From Multifurca ochricompacta (Eukaryota > Basidiomycota > Agaricomycetes > Russulales > Russulaceae), in NCBI GenBank assembly GCA_022496185.1, contig WTXG01000014.1, positions 372,001-436,000 on the forward strand: a DNA stretch of 64,000 bases, given 5' to 3'. Under the pieces are notes generated by a model. It saw only the letters and a list, made by a program, of their open reading frames with translations, made no database searches and was not told the DNA's origin. Made by a program: the position numbers and the translations under genes. Below, piece after piece: positions 35,833 to 48,293 of this stretch (the stretch's first letter is position 1; each line of letters starts with the position of its first letter).

Positions 35833-37655
35833 TTAAACCATCACATCCGCTTGAAGGAACTCTTTCTGGTCCAAAGGGGAAATCAGAGGGGGAATAGGTT
35901 CGGACAGTACCGTGTCCTCGAAACTTTTCAAACGCGGGTGAAGTGCTTTCCATATGCCCAGGGATGCTACGACCAGCGAGACCGACACGGGGATGACTAC
36001 AGGAAGGAGTGCTGCAGAGGGCAGATCGGCAAACGCCATCCAAAAACCCTGAATCGCAAAAAGGAGCAAAGCCCACACGAACGATGCATGTGGCAGGCTA
36101 TGAACGATTGCAGTAGGCAGGAAACCATAGGTCGTGTTGCGATCATCTAGATAGGCGGCCTTCACATCCACGGAAAGTTAAGCACGAAAAATCTTTGAGA
36201 GGAAAAACACATCAATGCACTTACCCCTGTGGAGCTACTAGTGCCGACAAGTTTCTGTTGTTCTTGAAGGAGGACCAAGGTTACACCTAGGCCGAGGGTG
36301 CAAAATAGGGACGATGACTTGGTCAAAGCGGGTACAGGGGAGGTTTGAAGCATAAGAACATTCGCACTGCAGAACGCCAAGATCAACCCCCGTCACGGGT
36401 ACAGGGGAAAAGCCTGCTACTTACATCAAAAGTGCAAAATTCTTTAAACGGAAAAAAAATAAATCGACTTATATTAGCACAGCCGTAGCGATTGAGCTCA
36501 CCCATAACATCTTTTGCTTCAGGTCTTCAACTGTCTCGGCAATAAACTTGCGCCAGTTGGATGAATATACGAGATCATCTACCCAAATATTCTCAAGACG
36601 TGCTCTACGTTCATTAGGCAGGTCGAATAACGCTTTTGATATGACTGCCAAGGTGAGGCTCCGCTTGCTTTCCGGCATCTTCAAGATGGATTGGTCGAAG
36701 GACATACGGCAGTGATCTTCACCGAAATGAGTGATGAAACGGTGATTTGCTGTAGTAAAAAGGATCGCAAGACGTTCCGAGATTCCGAAGACACTCGATA
36801 CTCACCGACGACGGCCCATAGCCTGGCGACGTAGGTAGTAATGTATGAAGTTGGAGCATGCTCTGTAAAAAAGAAGTTGAGAAGAAAGGTCACCTGGGTT
36901 TGGTCAGGAGAACACACCTTTGCTACGCTGAAGAAGGTCGATGAATTTTTCATCCTCTTCAGCCGTGTATGGGAAAGTGGGAACTTCCGAGGTAAGGCCA
37001 TCTAATGCTGTCGGTCAATATCAGGTGAGGGGGAAAAAACTACGACATTTTCTAACCTGCACGGGCATTCAAAAATATTACCTGGAGCTCGTTCAGGGCA
37101 GTATTAGCATATTGAGTTGCGGTCTCGGGAAACATCTCGACGTGGTTCCAATAATTCTCCTCCAAGGAGAACTCTGAGCGATAATTTTTAGCTTCATTGA
37201 GGAGGAGCGGGGGGGGGGGGGGTAAGAAAATAAAACTTACGAAGATGGCCGGTTGAAAAGGAATTTGGAAGACCAACGCTGATCGTATCGAGCGTGTGCA
37301 GCCAGAAAACGGTGCGATGGCCATGGTCGACGAAATAATAGTTGCAAGTGCCAGACTCCTGGTCAAGTTCAAGGAAAAGATCTGAAGTGCCGGGTAAATG
37401 GACATGCTTCTCCGCGGCAAGGTTGAGAATAAAAGAGAGCCAAGAGTCGAGTTGTTCGGAAACGCCAGGCAGGGTGATTTGAGCCTCGGTGACGAGAGTT
37501 ATTCCGGCCTGGTCCTTGATATGTGCGTAACGCTTTCCCTCTGGGTGAATGGATATGGTCCATCCTCGGGACTGGTAGGAGGGCCTTAGCGGGAATGAGT
37601 GTCGAGTAATTCCACGTGGAAAATGACGTAGGGAAAATAACGCACGCTGATACAA
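35833..37655 (-). CDS. WW-like/multi-TM Agaricomycete protein, copy A
   Basis: The N-terminus has the degenerate WW core GWTISIHPEGKRYAH, then GITLVTEAQITLPGVSEQLD and DLFLELDQESGTCNYYFVDH with RTVFWLHTLD, the signature of a large unnamed Agaricomycete family. Next come ENYWNHVEMFPETATQYANT, a middle helical part, and at least three hydrophobic segments (LFCTLGLGVTLVLLQ, FVWALLLFAIQGFWMAF, LLPVVIPVSVSLVVASLGIW) before the end at 35833. A membrane protein of unknown role is inferred. The frame at 37655 opens with TTG, so the real ATG is probably in a short upstream exon or nearby. A 13-G run at about 37209-37222 lies in an intron. Its paralogue lies at 40240-43629 in the same orientation. Confidence 0.65.
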
Positions 37656-38325
37656 AATTTGCTCCTAAGGGAATAATGGTTGAGGAGACATGAACTCTAG
37701 AAAGTTGATGAGGGCGTTAAGATGAAGCTAAGACGATGAGCGGCCTACCGAAGGTCACTCTGATATCTTGTCACTCTAAGATTAGAAGGAAGTATTGGAT
37801 ACAAATTGGTTTCGTTGTGTTGTAAGTATTGAGGTTAAGAGGGCTATCGTTGAGAAAAGACATGTCGCAGGTGAGCAGGGAAAGTTAGGGATGTTTACGG
37901 GCACATTCGTGGATGGTTATTTATCGGAGGCATGCATAGCCCGCGTGACACAGCCCACCCGTACAGCCTCTTTTCAGTCATTGTTCTCATTGACTCGAGC
38001 TTTGCTTTTTTACCTTTACATTATGGTGTGTTGCGGCGAGCAATAGGGCAATATAAAATGTGTAGCTCGATGGATGGATGGGATGTATTGTGTGATGTGG
38101 AATGTGGTGGGTGGTGGGTTGTGAGGGTGTGGTGGTAGTGCTGCCAATCCAATGGTGTAATCGGTAATTAACCGAACCGATTACCGATTACCGGCTTGCC
38201 CGAACCGATCAAGGCGCCCAATCGTGTTCAAAGAAGAACCAAGATCCATTCCATTATCCCATATTCATATTCTTCAAACCCACCCTCATCCCCCCCGCCT
38301 CTACTTCTTCCTTTAAAGCTGTGCG

Positions 38326-38722
38326 ATGTCTACCGATCCGTCATCGGACACCACCAAAGCTATTCTAAGGTAATTGGATTGGGTGTGGATGATTCCATTC
38401 ATGACAGATCTCTGATCTATTTGTATTGTATTATTCCATTAGCACCAGCACCACAGCATCGGCTCCCACTACAACTACATCTACAACTACGACTCTGTAT
38501 GTTATGCTTTATCTTGGTTTATACTTTCTGCTGATCCTCCTCCTGATCAGGGGGGATCCTTCGATCCCTGACCAGTAAGTTGACCAGATTTCCTTTCCTA
38601 TTCCTATCCCTTAATCCTATCTTATGGTCTGGTCTCTCTCCAGGTCCACCGTACCACCTTTTCGTCCCAAAGGACCTCCTTCTAAGCCAGCATCTGGTAC
38701 CACCAAGGGTGGTCGTGGCTAG
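38326..38722 (+). CDS. Small Ser/Thr-rich protein of unknown function
   Basis: Four exons joined in frame by good GT-AG introns encode about 67 residues: MSTDPSSDTTKAILSTSTTA, a Thr-rich stretch (APTTTTSTTTTL), GDPSIPDQSTVPPFRPKGPP, and a basic end SGTTKGGRG. It has no signal peptide and no domain. It is too broken up to stand out as an open frame. The splice logic (gtaattgg...ttccattag, gtatgtta...tgatcag, gtaagttg...tctccag) is the main support. It lies between the two WW/multi-TM paralogues. Confidence 0.5.
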
Positions 38723-39122
38723 TGGCTAGTGATGGTTCAATGTAGGTGTCTCCATCTTCATGTAACAAACCTATTTCTCATTCACTTTTCAATATCCAGT
38801 TTGAATAAAATGAAATGAAATGAAATAAATCCAAGTAGCGTTGTATTCTTTTTTTTGTACTGCTTGAATTGAGATCTAAAAGTGTGGGCTATAATCCTCA
38901 CCGCCTCGTAGTATTTTATTATTTTGTGGCTGTTGCAAAATACGAGCGCTGGATTTTCCCTTTATTGGCGGGGCGTCTGGGACGTCGTGACTCAGTAGTC
39001 TGTCTCCAATCCAGGTCCATGATATATAAACATATACAGGACAGAAACACCCAAGTATCCCTATCCCCGCTTCCCGCCCTCAGCAAGCGACTATTACATT
39101 TACATTTACTCCCGCCCGCCTG

Positions 39123-39965
39123 ATGACATCCATCACTGTACAGCAAGGCACGTAAGTACTCTTGGTCTTGATCTTGTCTTGTTATTTCCTATTAACGGTC
39201 CCACCCGATCACCCGCAGACCTGATGAAAATGCTGCTCCTCACCAACACACGTACGACAAGTTCCCTCTTCCAACAATAGTTCATTTCTTTTACACTTTG
39301 CAGTTCTGTCAGGTAAATATATCGTAAACCATCCCAGTTGTCGAATGTCCGACAATTGCGCGCTAAAACTAAGCCAACCTCAACCCCTTCACTTAGTATG
39401 AGCGGTGCTGGAGCCTCACCTCCCGGTAGCGGTAGCGATGCGTAAATTGCTCCCGCAGTCAATATAATGAGCGCTTATTTTGCTGACCTCATCATTCATT
39501 CATTTTACCAGAGAGGCTGGCCCCGCCCCGAAGACAACTACAACTCTACTGACATCAGCCCCGCCACCGCCGGCGCCGGCACCATTGTCAGCCTCAATAC
39601 CAGTGCTAGTGCCAGTGCCAGTGCCAGTGCCAGTAGTAACAACAAAGATGACAACATTCAGTTCAACGCCGGTAGAAACTCCAGTAGCTCAAGCTCTAGT
39701 GATGATGACGATGACCCCGATATTACGGCGTAGGTGTTCCCCGTATTAGGATTTGATTATTTTCCCGTTGATGTCCTATTATAAAAGCATGAAAGAAGAA
39801 TTGGACCGATTCATCGCACGATCACCGTCTAGCCGACCCGCGGCTGGGAAACCTGCCCCGACATCACGGCCCGCAGCATCATCGAGCACTGTGTCCTCAA
39901 GCAAAGGTCGTCCCTCTGCGGTCACGTTCACCTCGAACACTACTGCCGGATCTCATAAGAAATGA
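39123..39965 (+). CDS. Low-complexity Ser/Thr/Pro-rich protein with possible 9-nt micro-exon
   Basis: Exons read MTSITVQQGT, PDENAAPHQH, a 9-nt micro-exon at 39304-39312 (TTCTGTCAG), MSGAGASPPGSGSDA, then a long low-complexity exon, and finally MKEELDRFIARSPSSRPAAG to the stop after SHKK. The long exon is open in two frames. One gives (SA)n, NNKDDNIQFNAGRN and a Ser-Asp acidic patch DDDDDPDITA, which joins the last exon cleanly. The other (EAGPAPKTTTT) follows from the micro-exon phase. They cannot both be right without a 1-nt change, so the exon set is provisional. No domain is recognised; it resembles the small gene at 38326 in composition. Confidence 0.4.
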
Positions 39966-40239
39966 GCCTTGCCCATTTCGCGTTGGACCTGTGTCACTTA
40001 GCGGCAAGAAATGGTCTTTTTTTGTTTTTTGTTTTTGTTTTCTTATACATGATATATGATGTGATATTGGATCGTGTCTGGACTACGTGTATACAGTTCG
40101 TGAATGAAGCGTCACGGTTTTATAACATGATTTAGACATGAAACACAAATCTAGAGCAAAATAAATGGCACAGCATGCAAAAAACACCTCCTGTGGGGGG
40201 GGGGGGGACACGGTAAACAAAATGTGTGGAAACTTGAAC

Positions 40240-43200
40240 TCAAACTCCAACACTGCCATCGCGGTCAATCATTGAGTGTAGGCTACCGGTATTTCGCAGA
40301 GGGTGCGAAGTGGCAGGTGTGCGGTGCAACCCAAAATCATCCAATGGGAAAAGTCTACGGCGAACAGCACGGGCGTGATGTATAGCACGCGTGAGAGATG
40401 GTAGTAGGTCGCTTAACCACACTTCCCTATCTTCACTGGTTTCCCAAATGCTCCGGATACACCACGAGATTAGGGCAGCTATCATGACTGACATCACCGC
40501 AACAAAGATACGCGTCGAGATGTTTGAGATTTCGAAACATAAAAGCAACAGCGCAATGAAAAAGATCACCATCCTGTCGAAGGGCGGGGAATGAGTAGTG
40601 TCTCTCTCAGTAGGTAGAAGACGACGTACGACCACATGAGCATCGCCCAAGGAAGGCTGAAAATAATGGCCATCGGTTCTAGACCGAAGACTCTGTGAGT
40701 ATTCCGGTAGAGGTAGGTCGACTGCCGCAACGTCACTCAGAAATAGGAACACGTGTCAAGGGTAACCGTGCCACTCACCGCGCCTGCTGGGTCTTCCTTT
40801 TGTTTAGAACGGTTGTGACGAACCAGGAGCAGGCCAATCACGATGCTTCCTACGCTAGCTTCAATTGACAGAGAGCTCGCAATTTGCGCGGGGGATGTGA
40901 AGATGACCACTTGGCTCGCGCTCGTTAAAGTGCTCCCACTGAGATTTGAAAGGATCACCCCAGGAATGGCAAGAAAGCCCACATTAGCTGTGAGCATCAC
41001 GGTCGACTATCGATAAAGTCATGTGAATGACCAAGCAAACTGGTTTCATAAATAAACCGTACCCAAAGAATCACATCTTCCCATTCTCCAAGCAATTTGG
41101 TCATGAAACTCTTCCAAACAGTTTCGATGATTATTTCATCCGTCCACAATTTCTCCACCTCTTGTAGATGAACTTCTGGGGCCAGGAAAAGTACCGGCGA
41201 CAGCAACGTGATAAGTAAGGATCTTTCACGCTTTGATTTGCTGTAGACCGTTTGGTGTCTGACAAGTCGTGCGTGCCTCTGTCCGTGGAAGTATAGGAAT
41301 CTCCAATGGGCTAAACACGTATAACTATCGACGAATAAAATCAACCTGGGATCGTGCCTGGACTAACCGAAAAACGAAAGTAAACGCGCTGGGAAGAGTG
41401 GGCCACGATAAGTAATGTTCGGAAAAAAGGTTGCATAAGTACAATGTACTCACTAATCCCAGCAGTGTGGTATACAACACCGGCATCTGACACTGCGTTT
41501 GCACTATGAGGTCAGCGATACTCACTTCTTCCATAGAACTCCAGCTTACCCTTAGCTTTTTGAATAAGTTTGATCATCTTCTGCATAGTCTCATCATCGT
41601 ACGGCAAAGTTGAGGACTTTGAGGTCATCACATCTGTAGTATTGATGTTGAGTTTCGTTGTGCAAGCCAAGGCCAGACCCACGAACTTACCCATGCAACC
41701 ATGTGATAAGATTCCCACGAGTTCGTCGTACACTCCAAGTGGGATACTTCGACCATCGAAAACGACTGGAAATAGTGACCAGTGGTTCCTACCAAGGTAA
41801 TGTTGTTGTTTAAGACACCAATCTAACAGAAGAGAGTGTGCGCACCAATAAAGTGACTCTAGTCGATGTTCTGCGCCCCGGGTTAGTGAAAACAGTGGGG
41901 GAATTGGAAGATAACAAGTGTAACGCACTGACATGGGCAGGGGACTTGACCCCAAATAGCTCAGATACCATGTAGGTCGCATCATACGGCTCGAGCCAGA
42001 ACAAGCATCGGGTTTCGTGACAGGCATAGTAGTAAGACCACTGGATTTCCCCATCCTCGGTGGGCATAATGTCTAGCACCAAGTCCCAGTTCTTTGAGGG
42101 GATGGTTAATCTCTCGACACGAATAATCTTCTGCAGGTAGTCATGAAAGTCTTCCATTTCCTCTCTCAAGGTGGGGTCATGCATGTCTGTGTCAGTAAAT
42201 AACCTCTTCAAAAATCACGTTATGGTCACAACTGGGTCCATTGAAGGTGCTCGACTACACACCCTATTCTGATCGAAAAAGTAGAGGGCACCGTCTGGAT
42301 GGGTGGCTGGTGCCCAAGGGCTACAGTCTTGCTTGAAAGAACCTTCGTCCGAATCACTATTCTCCGGGAAACTGGGTATCTCGGTTAGACCTGGAAATAT
42401 CACTCGATTCCCATACATACTAAGGGAACGTGACTGTCAAGGTTTTCACTTCGTATAACGTCTCCTCGCGGGGTCTGCCAACGGACATAAGGATATATTA
42501 GAGATGTAGTGATCATTACTCGCATCGTAATATCCTTTGTGTATCGCGGAACCTGATCAGAATTTATCAGCTGGACAAAGCGATGCTCGGGCAAGAGGAA
42601 GTTCGATATGACAGAGGAAGCCGTGGGGGAAAGTGGAGATAGTTCTTCAAGTGGCAAACCCCTAGCGAGAGATGCATGGGACGAATGGGCAGTTGGAGAG
42701 CCTATCGCATACGGCTCATCTGTCAATGGAGGCAGATTGCTCGAGGGACTGAGAGGGAGTGACTCTGTTGACGGATTTTCGATTCCAACAATGACACTCG
42801 TCGAGGATTGCCTCCTCCCAGGGATAATTGGTGGGCTCAGTGGGGCATGCGTATGAGAGGACACCGAAGGTGGAATGGCGGGGCTGACTCTGTCGTCTGC
42901 ATGCGTGTTAGGGCGCAGATTTGTCACGTCAATCTCCAGGCGGGGAACACGAGGAACATGAGGCAAGTGACTTGTCGGGGAAGGTGATCTAGATGGCCGC
43001 TCTCTTGATCGGGATGCGGAAGGGCCACGTCCGAATTGGCGATGGACTGCTCTAGGAAACCGCGAGGGCTGACCAACTGGGCCGCGCAACGACTCGCGTG
43101 AATGTGCTTGAAGAACAGAGAGTCTGTCACTGGCACGACTATGAACGCTTAGATTACTAGAGTTACGATTGGCAAAGTTTCTTCCGTCCAAGGAGGATAT

Positions 43201-43629
43201 CGAATGAGCATAGTCTTGGTGGGGATCTACAGTAAGGTTGGCAGGGGTTCCGGGGGGAATTGGACCAGGACCAGATGTTGTAGCGAGTTGCCCAGTATCG
43301 TTCGAAGTAGATAATGATGGTTCATGCAGGCTCGGATGGCTCACCGATGTTGGAAGGATACTGGCAGCAGCCACGACATATTCCCTTCGCTCAACTGAAC
43401 CACTCAAAGACCCTGAGTGGACCACTGTGCCAGGAAACAGAGGTTTAGCTGGCTTGGATTTTCTGACCGTACCCGGTTTCCTGTGCCACCAGCTTGAGCG
43501 CCAGTCACACAACCTGCGACCCAGGAAAGCTAAAAATAAAGCCCAACGCTTAAAGCAACGATTGATGTAATCCTTTGTAAACCGTAATTTGCACAAAATA
43601 TCGAAAAGAACTTTGAGTGTAGAGGCCAT
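40240..43629 (-). CDS. WW-like/multi-TM Agaricomycete protein, copy B
   Basis: This paralogue of copy A has a long N-terminal extension. MASTLKVLFDILCKLRF and WALFLAFLGRRLCDW precede about 300 disordered Ser/Pro-rich residues. Then the same family features appear: PSASRSRERPSRSPSP-type linker, FLLPEHRFVQLINSDQVPRY, the WW-like WAPATHPDGALYFFDQN, IQWSYYYACHETRCLFWLEP and SLYWSHWSLFP. After that come a helical part and hydrophobic segments (MVIFFIALLLLCFEIS, IFVAVMSVMIAALISWCI) near the C-terminus, ending DRDGSVGV. Copies A and B share the order WW core, YY(x)CHETRCLFWLEP-type block, YW..H block, TM block. A membrane role is inferred; the function is unknown. Some introns in 40750-42420 were not fully resolved. 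Confidence 0.62.
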
Positions 43630-43984
43630 TCGATGGGAGCAGAACTCATAGGGCCAAAGGGTGGGGGGCAGCTATAGCAGCAGCGGTTTCGCTGAATCTG
43701 AACACATGGGCGCCTCAACGCTCAGGGCAGGCATATTTTACTCAAACACACAGCACAGCAACTCACCCACTTACTCAAAAACATCATCATGGCTGATGGG
43801 TCCCAAGTGCACCATATGGTGCTTGCTTGATCGGCTTCCTGGACCTTCCCGTGGGCTATCTTTTTACAAAAATTTCAAGTCTGCGCGCCTCAGACGAGCC
43901 TTCCTCGTGAACTTATGGCCCATTTCTCCTCCTAACGGGTGGTTCTTCCTACACAGCCTCCTCTTCGTGCTAAGTCGTGTCGTA

Positions 43985-44330
43985 TCATCCAACGGTTCGT
44001 GATGGATGGGTTAATTTTCTGATAACCTTGTAAGTGGGAATGTTCTTCTGTACTTTGGCTCTTTCGTTTTGGCTTACCCTGGGTCCTTACCAGTTGGACA
44101 CGCTGTTGATTCGTTCCGCCAACATCCGCTTTGAAATGATTTGCATGAAAATGAAATGCTTGAGGATTTGTCGGGCTAGTCAACTGAACAACAGAGGCCT
44201 GCGTCTTAAGGCCGTGATTTGTGTTCGCCTCATCGTTGTTGCTTTCCTCCCACTCATCTACGGAAGTTTGACCACGGACCAATGCTCGTATCCTTGACGT
44301 GGCGTCCATAAGCGCGCTCGCCCTCAACAT
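43985..44330 (-). CDS. Possible short unknown protein
   Basis: Exon 1 starts MLRASALMDATSRIRALVRG and continues through TSVDEWEESNNDEANTNHG to QQRVQL, where a good donor (CTG|gtaagga) follows. Joining to an acceptor near 44028 gives VIRKLTHPSRTVG and a stop. No domain is recognised. It lies just upstream of copy B on the same strand and could be a diverged remnant or a false call. Confidence 0.3.
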
Positions 44331-45328
44331 GAATTCTGCGAGGCTAGTCAGAAAGGACAATTTTCACCCAATTAACCGTTTCACTCTGCTAAATAGGGGT
44401 GATATTCCGACGCTGTGCCGCTCCTATTCCTCTGATTATTTCGTCTGTCAACAACAGACGGCTAATATTCAAGGCGCTCCGTGAATGACCAACTTAGTTC
44501 ACGAAATTGAGGGAGAGCCCCGCGATCTGTCGGACTATTACAACGACATATTATAAGTTGGCAGATTTTTTCAGGATGAGTAATCGCTAACAGCAGCCAC
44601 TGGTACACACCCCATCATGCAGTTGCCTTAAAATGAAGCTAGCCACGATGTAGCAACGTGTCAGTACACCTTACTTATTCAACCCAAAAACTTACGACCG
44701 CGACCAACGGAGCGAACTCGCAGTTTCCAAGGAACCCACCAACAGCTCTCTTATGTACTGTTGAACACCTGCTAATACTGAACGAAAATCGACTCGGTGC
44801 GTCGGACGACACGAAACACCTTAAAGACTTGCCTGGTTTGGTTAGCACACTATCGACACTCCAGATCTCATGCGATGGATGGAGCCTCCAGCAAAGGCGT
44901 CAATGAAGTATTAGCCTTATCGTGCACAACACAAAATAAGAAATTCACACAGTTGCCCTCACAGATGTGAAGTTGAGCATTGGCGCGTAACTTCACATCT
45001 CATGTGTAATTCGACAGGAGGGCCTTGACCACATACACTAAAACTGCAACGTCCAAGCGTCAAGCGCAATTTGAAGGAATAAATACTGGCCGGCGAGTCC
45101 TGGTGCCACTGAAGACTCCTTAAGAAAAGTAGCTAAATTGACGGGGTAAAAATAGCTATTTTTGCGAGTTGCAGTCCCCCAATCCCACGAGTCGCACGAT
45201 CACGGGTGCAAATTTAGTGAGGGCAAAGAACAAGAACACTGGTTTGGTCGGATATCTTAAGACTGTAGAACAGGCGGTTCAGGTATAGAAGCCAGGCGTT
45301 CCAAAATCCAGGTCAAGTAGATGTCAAG
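44331..45328. other. Intergenic, no gene seen
   Basis: Only short frames without domains. It contains a pair of near-palindromic 14-mers around 44965-45000 (AGATGTGAAGTT and its inverse). It spans the 3' end of the NDUFAF2-like gene and the upstream region of the preceding gene. Confidence 0.4.
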
Positions 45329-46201
45329 TTAGCCTCTACGCCTGCTAGTATCCGGTGTCCACGTCTGAGGTTGCCAGTCTTTATCTTTACCAATAGGAGG
45401 CAATTCCGAGCTGTTGGATGGTCGTGTGGGTTGTTTAAGCTCGTCAATTTGATGTGTAGAGGGCGGTGGCTTCCCTAAATCGTTCACAGGTTGCAGGGTC
45501 TCACCCTTCTCTCCATCAGAATGTTCTGCGGAAAAAAAAAAAACCCAATTACAGAGGATGCTGAGGCAACGGCGAGACGCGCGCGTTCTTCCTGGTCCCT
45601 GGCCTCAATGATGGCTGCATTTTGAAGAACACGTCGTTGACGCTCTATATCAGCCCGGAGCTCCTAGCGAGGGGGTGACAGCAGCAAATGTAGTATAGCC
45701 TCGCACCGAAGACACAGGGACATACCTCAAAGGTTGGTGGATCCGGCCGGGTGTGCGAGAGCCAAGAGACCCATTGGACTGCCGTGGAGTTCTTAGTCCA
45801 TGGCGAGTCAGTAGAAATTATGGGAAGTTTGACGCGGACCTGGGAGACGCCTTGCACCGCCCACATAGTCCCACATATCTTCATACACCTTATACTGCAC
45901 CCTGCGACGTGTCCGGAGAGGGTCTGTGTGATGGTGATCAGGTAAAAAGAATCCTGAAGCCAAGAAGACTCGAGACATGCCATCGGTCAGGCTGGGATAC
46001 TCAAAGAACCTATTTCCTTGAGTAGGGATTATGGTACCGGCAGTGAACGAACAAGAAATCTACCGAACCTTCGAGATCCGTCCCAACGAAATGACGCTAC
46101 TCCGGAAATTTTGATTATTTGTCATGTGGAAGGAGAAATTTTTTGAGATGGAGACGCACGGGTCGGTAGATAGACTGCCAGAATCTTCGTAGTATGGACA
46201 T
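45329..46201 (-). CDS. NDUFAF2/mimitin-like complex I assembly factor
   Basis: Reconstructed from six small exons, none of which stands out alone. MSILRRFWQSIYRP splices to RHFVGTDLEG, NRFFEYPSLTD, DPLRTRRRVQYKVYEDMWDY with VGGARRLP, then VQWVSWLSHTRPDPPTFE, ELRADIERQRRVLQNAAIIE with ARDQEERARL, and a C-terminal exon ending DWQPQTWTPDTSRRRG. The DLxGNxFFEY...RR.V.Y...W.YV.G..LPVQW..WL.HTR..PPT.EEL order is that of the NDUFA12/NDUFAF2 family. The C-terminal W.PQ.W.P tail points to the assembly factor (mimitin) rather than the structural subunit. It should act in the mitochondrial matrix on NADH dehydrogenase assembly. The TD/DPLRT junction needs a GC donor (GATG|GCATGT). It is divergent from the esterase gene, 415 bp between starts. 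Confidence 0.75.
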
Positions 46202-46615
46202 GTAGAATTGACAGTAGCACAGGTATCGGACACGGTTGAAAGACAGCGGAGAACACGTCGGTCAGACAAAGTTCCGAACACGTGAAGGTAGACTGCCACG
46301 TGACGACCATGCGGCTCTTCACCGGGTATCGCATTCCGGGCCGGGTTGGGCTCATCTCTATGTTACTTGCGAGTTGTGAGTTGTATCCTATCCCGCTATC
46401 CCGCAAATTTGCTGCACCCGGGAGCAAAGTGGACAGCCTTTCAAACGTATTTCGAAACTGCCAAGGTGCACAGGTGACGCATACTTTACCGAATCAATAT
46501 TGACCCGCCATTCTTTCTATAGGCGCCCACCGGCATCTGATTACTGAAATGCCGTCTTTCCGTGCCAGCAAATCTCATTCTCATCGTACTGAGATCATCC
46601 CAGGCCTGAACCACG

Positions 46616-48062
46616 ATGTCGCAGTACTCCCACTTGTCAGAGCTGGATCCCGAGCTTTCAGCTTTTTTGAAAGAGCACCCCCCCCAGGCTTTTCCACGCC
46701 CGGATGACGTTGCGGCGCTACAGAAATGGTGGATCACTCACGCTCAGCCGCGTGCCGCAGCTTACGATAAAGGACGTTTACCCCCCGGTCAGTAGACGGA
46801 ACTCCTCATCTGTCTTGGTGATCGCGGACCGAGTCAGAATCGCAGATGCCAATTACAGAGTCCAGGATTATAAGGTACCTGTTGAGGGAGGGGAAATCAC
46901 CGTTCGTGCTGTGATTCCAGGCACTGGGGATGAAGGACAGCAATACCCATTTTTGTTTTGGACACACGGAGGAGGTCGGTTCTCGTGCATAATCCCTTTT
47001 TTGGGGTTGGCATTTAGGCCTTTCTTGTCTCCCTATAGGTTTGATTTTCGGGGATGTCGATCAAGACGACTTCTTTTTACGAAACATATCGACCGAGCTT
47101 CAGGTGACGACGCTAAATGTTGACTATCGGTTTGTCACAAAAATGCTCTCGTCATCCTTCGAGCTCAACACTCAATCAATAGCGTCGCGCCGGGCCATCT
47201 GTTTCCGGTTCAGCTGAACGATAGTTTTGCTGCCCTGAAATGGGTATTTTTTCTGACTCTCTGGGCTGTCCATACTTCATTTAATAGGACCGATAGGCTA
47301 TTGCTAACACAGACACTCTTTCCATTTCTCTCGAAAAAGGGTTCATCATCGGTGGTTGCTCCGCCGGGGGGACTCTCGCAGCGGGCCTTACCATTCGTGT
47401 GCGCGATGACCCTTTCTTCCGTGACACGCCTATTACCGGGCAATATCTTTCCTGCCCCCTTTTGGTGCACATCGACGCGTATTCTAAGTACGCGCATATT
47501 ACCTGTCAGGGTCCACATGCGTTGACAGCCGGGCTAGTTTTCCAAACGAGCTCCTTTCAGCGGAGCAAAACAAGGACGTACCCGTGCTCACCAAGGAAAT
47601 GATAATCTGGACTTTCAGTGCGTGCCTTCACTTCTACCTTCTGGGCGCCTGGCGGATGCACCCCTCTTTTTAAAAAATCCCAGAGACTATTGGGGGATCC
47701 TCTACGGACCCGGAGCTGTCCCCCGTTTTGGCGACCTCGCATGTCGGCCTCCCACCTACGTTTTTCCAGATATGTGGTCTGGATCCGCTCCGAGATGATG
47801 CGTTCCTTTACGATCGCATTTTGCGCGAAGCGGGGTGCAAGACGCATGTGAATGTGTAAGTACAAGTTAGGCAGGGGATGCACCTTGCGTTAGTCATTCT
47901 AAACGAGATGACTTCACGCACAGTTACCCTGGACTTCCGCACGTTTTTTATGTGGAGTACCCGAGTCTCCAGTCGTCCGAAAAATACCAATCGGACATCA
48001 GAATTGGACTGCGTTGGCTGCTTAATAAGGGGGAAAACACACCTCACCAGTCATCTTTGTAG
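46616..48062 (+). CDS. Alpha/beta-hydrolase (HSL-type esterase/lipase), with an apparent 1-nt insertion
   Basis: MSQYSHLSELDPELSAFLKE precedes an intron (about 46794-46847) and ANYRVQDYKVPVEGGEITVR. The oxyanion motif HGGG spans an intron and continues LIFGDVDQDDFFLRN, VTTLNVDYR and APGHLFPVQLND. The nucleophile elbow is GGCSAGGTLAAG (GxSxG). The acid is in ICGLDPLRDD and the histidine in YPGLPHVFYVEYP, so the Ser-Asp-His triad is complete. This is the alpha/beta-hydrolase fold-3 family; the substrate is unknown. Near 47761-47765 a T5 run causes a frame change: PPTYVF ends one frame and QICGLDPLRDDAFLYDRIL continues as if one T were extra. The exon just before (about 47600-47690) also has an unresolved phase. 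Confidence 0.78.
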
Positions 48063-48293
48063 CTCAAGCAGACAATAAGCAATTTAGAAAGAAGTAAGGG
48101 CAAAACGTATTGGGATTTGGATACACATGTTGTTCAACACAATCTGGTTCCTCTGTTCCATGATGTTTACCTGTAAACGCTTACTACAGATTGGATTGGA
48201 ACAACTAAGAGTTGCTTATCAAAGAGCTGTTCCAGGGACCTCTCGCGCGCTAGAGGTATCAAAAAAAAAACGCACAGTACAAGCAAAAACAAC

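Noticed and set aside
38160..38210. CGATTACCGATTACCGG repeats as an operator
   Set aside because: A short local direct/inverted repeat (GGTAATTAACCGAACCGATTACC) is present, but nothing links it to a known regulator and it could be chance.
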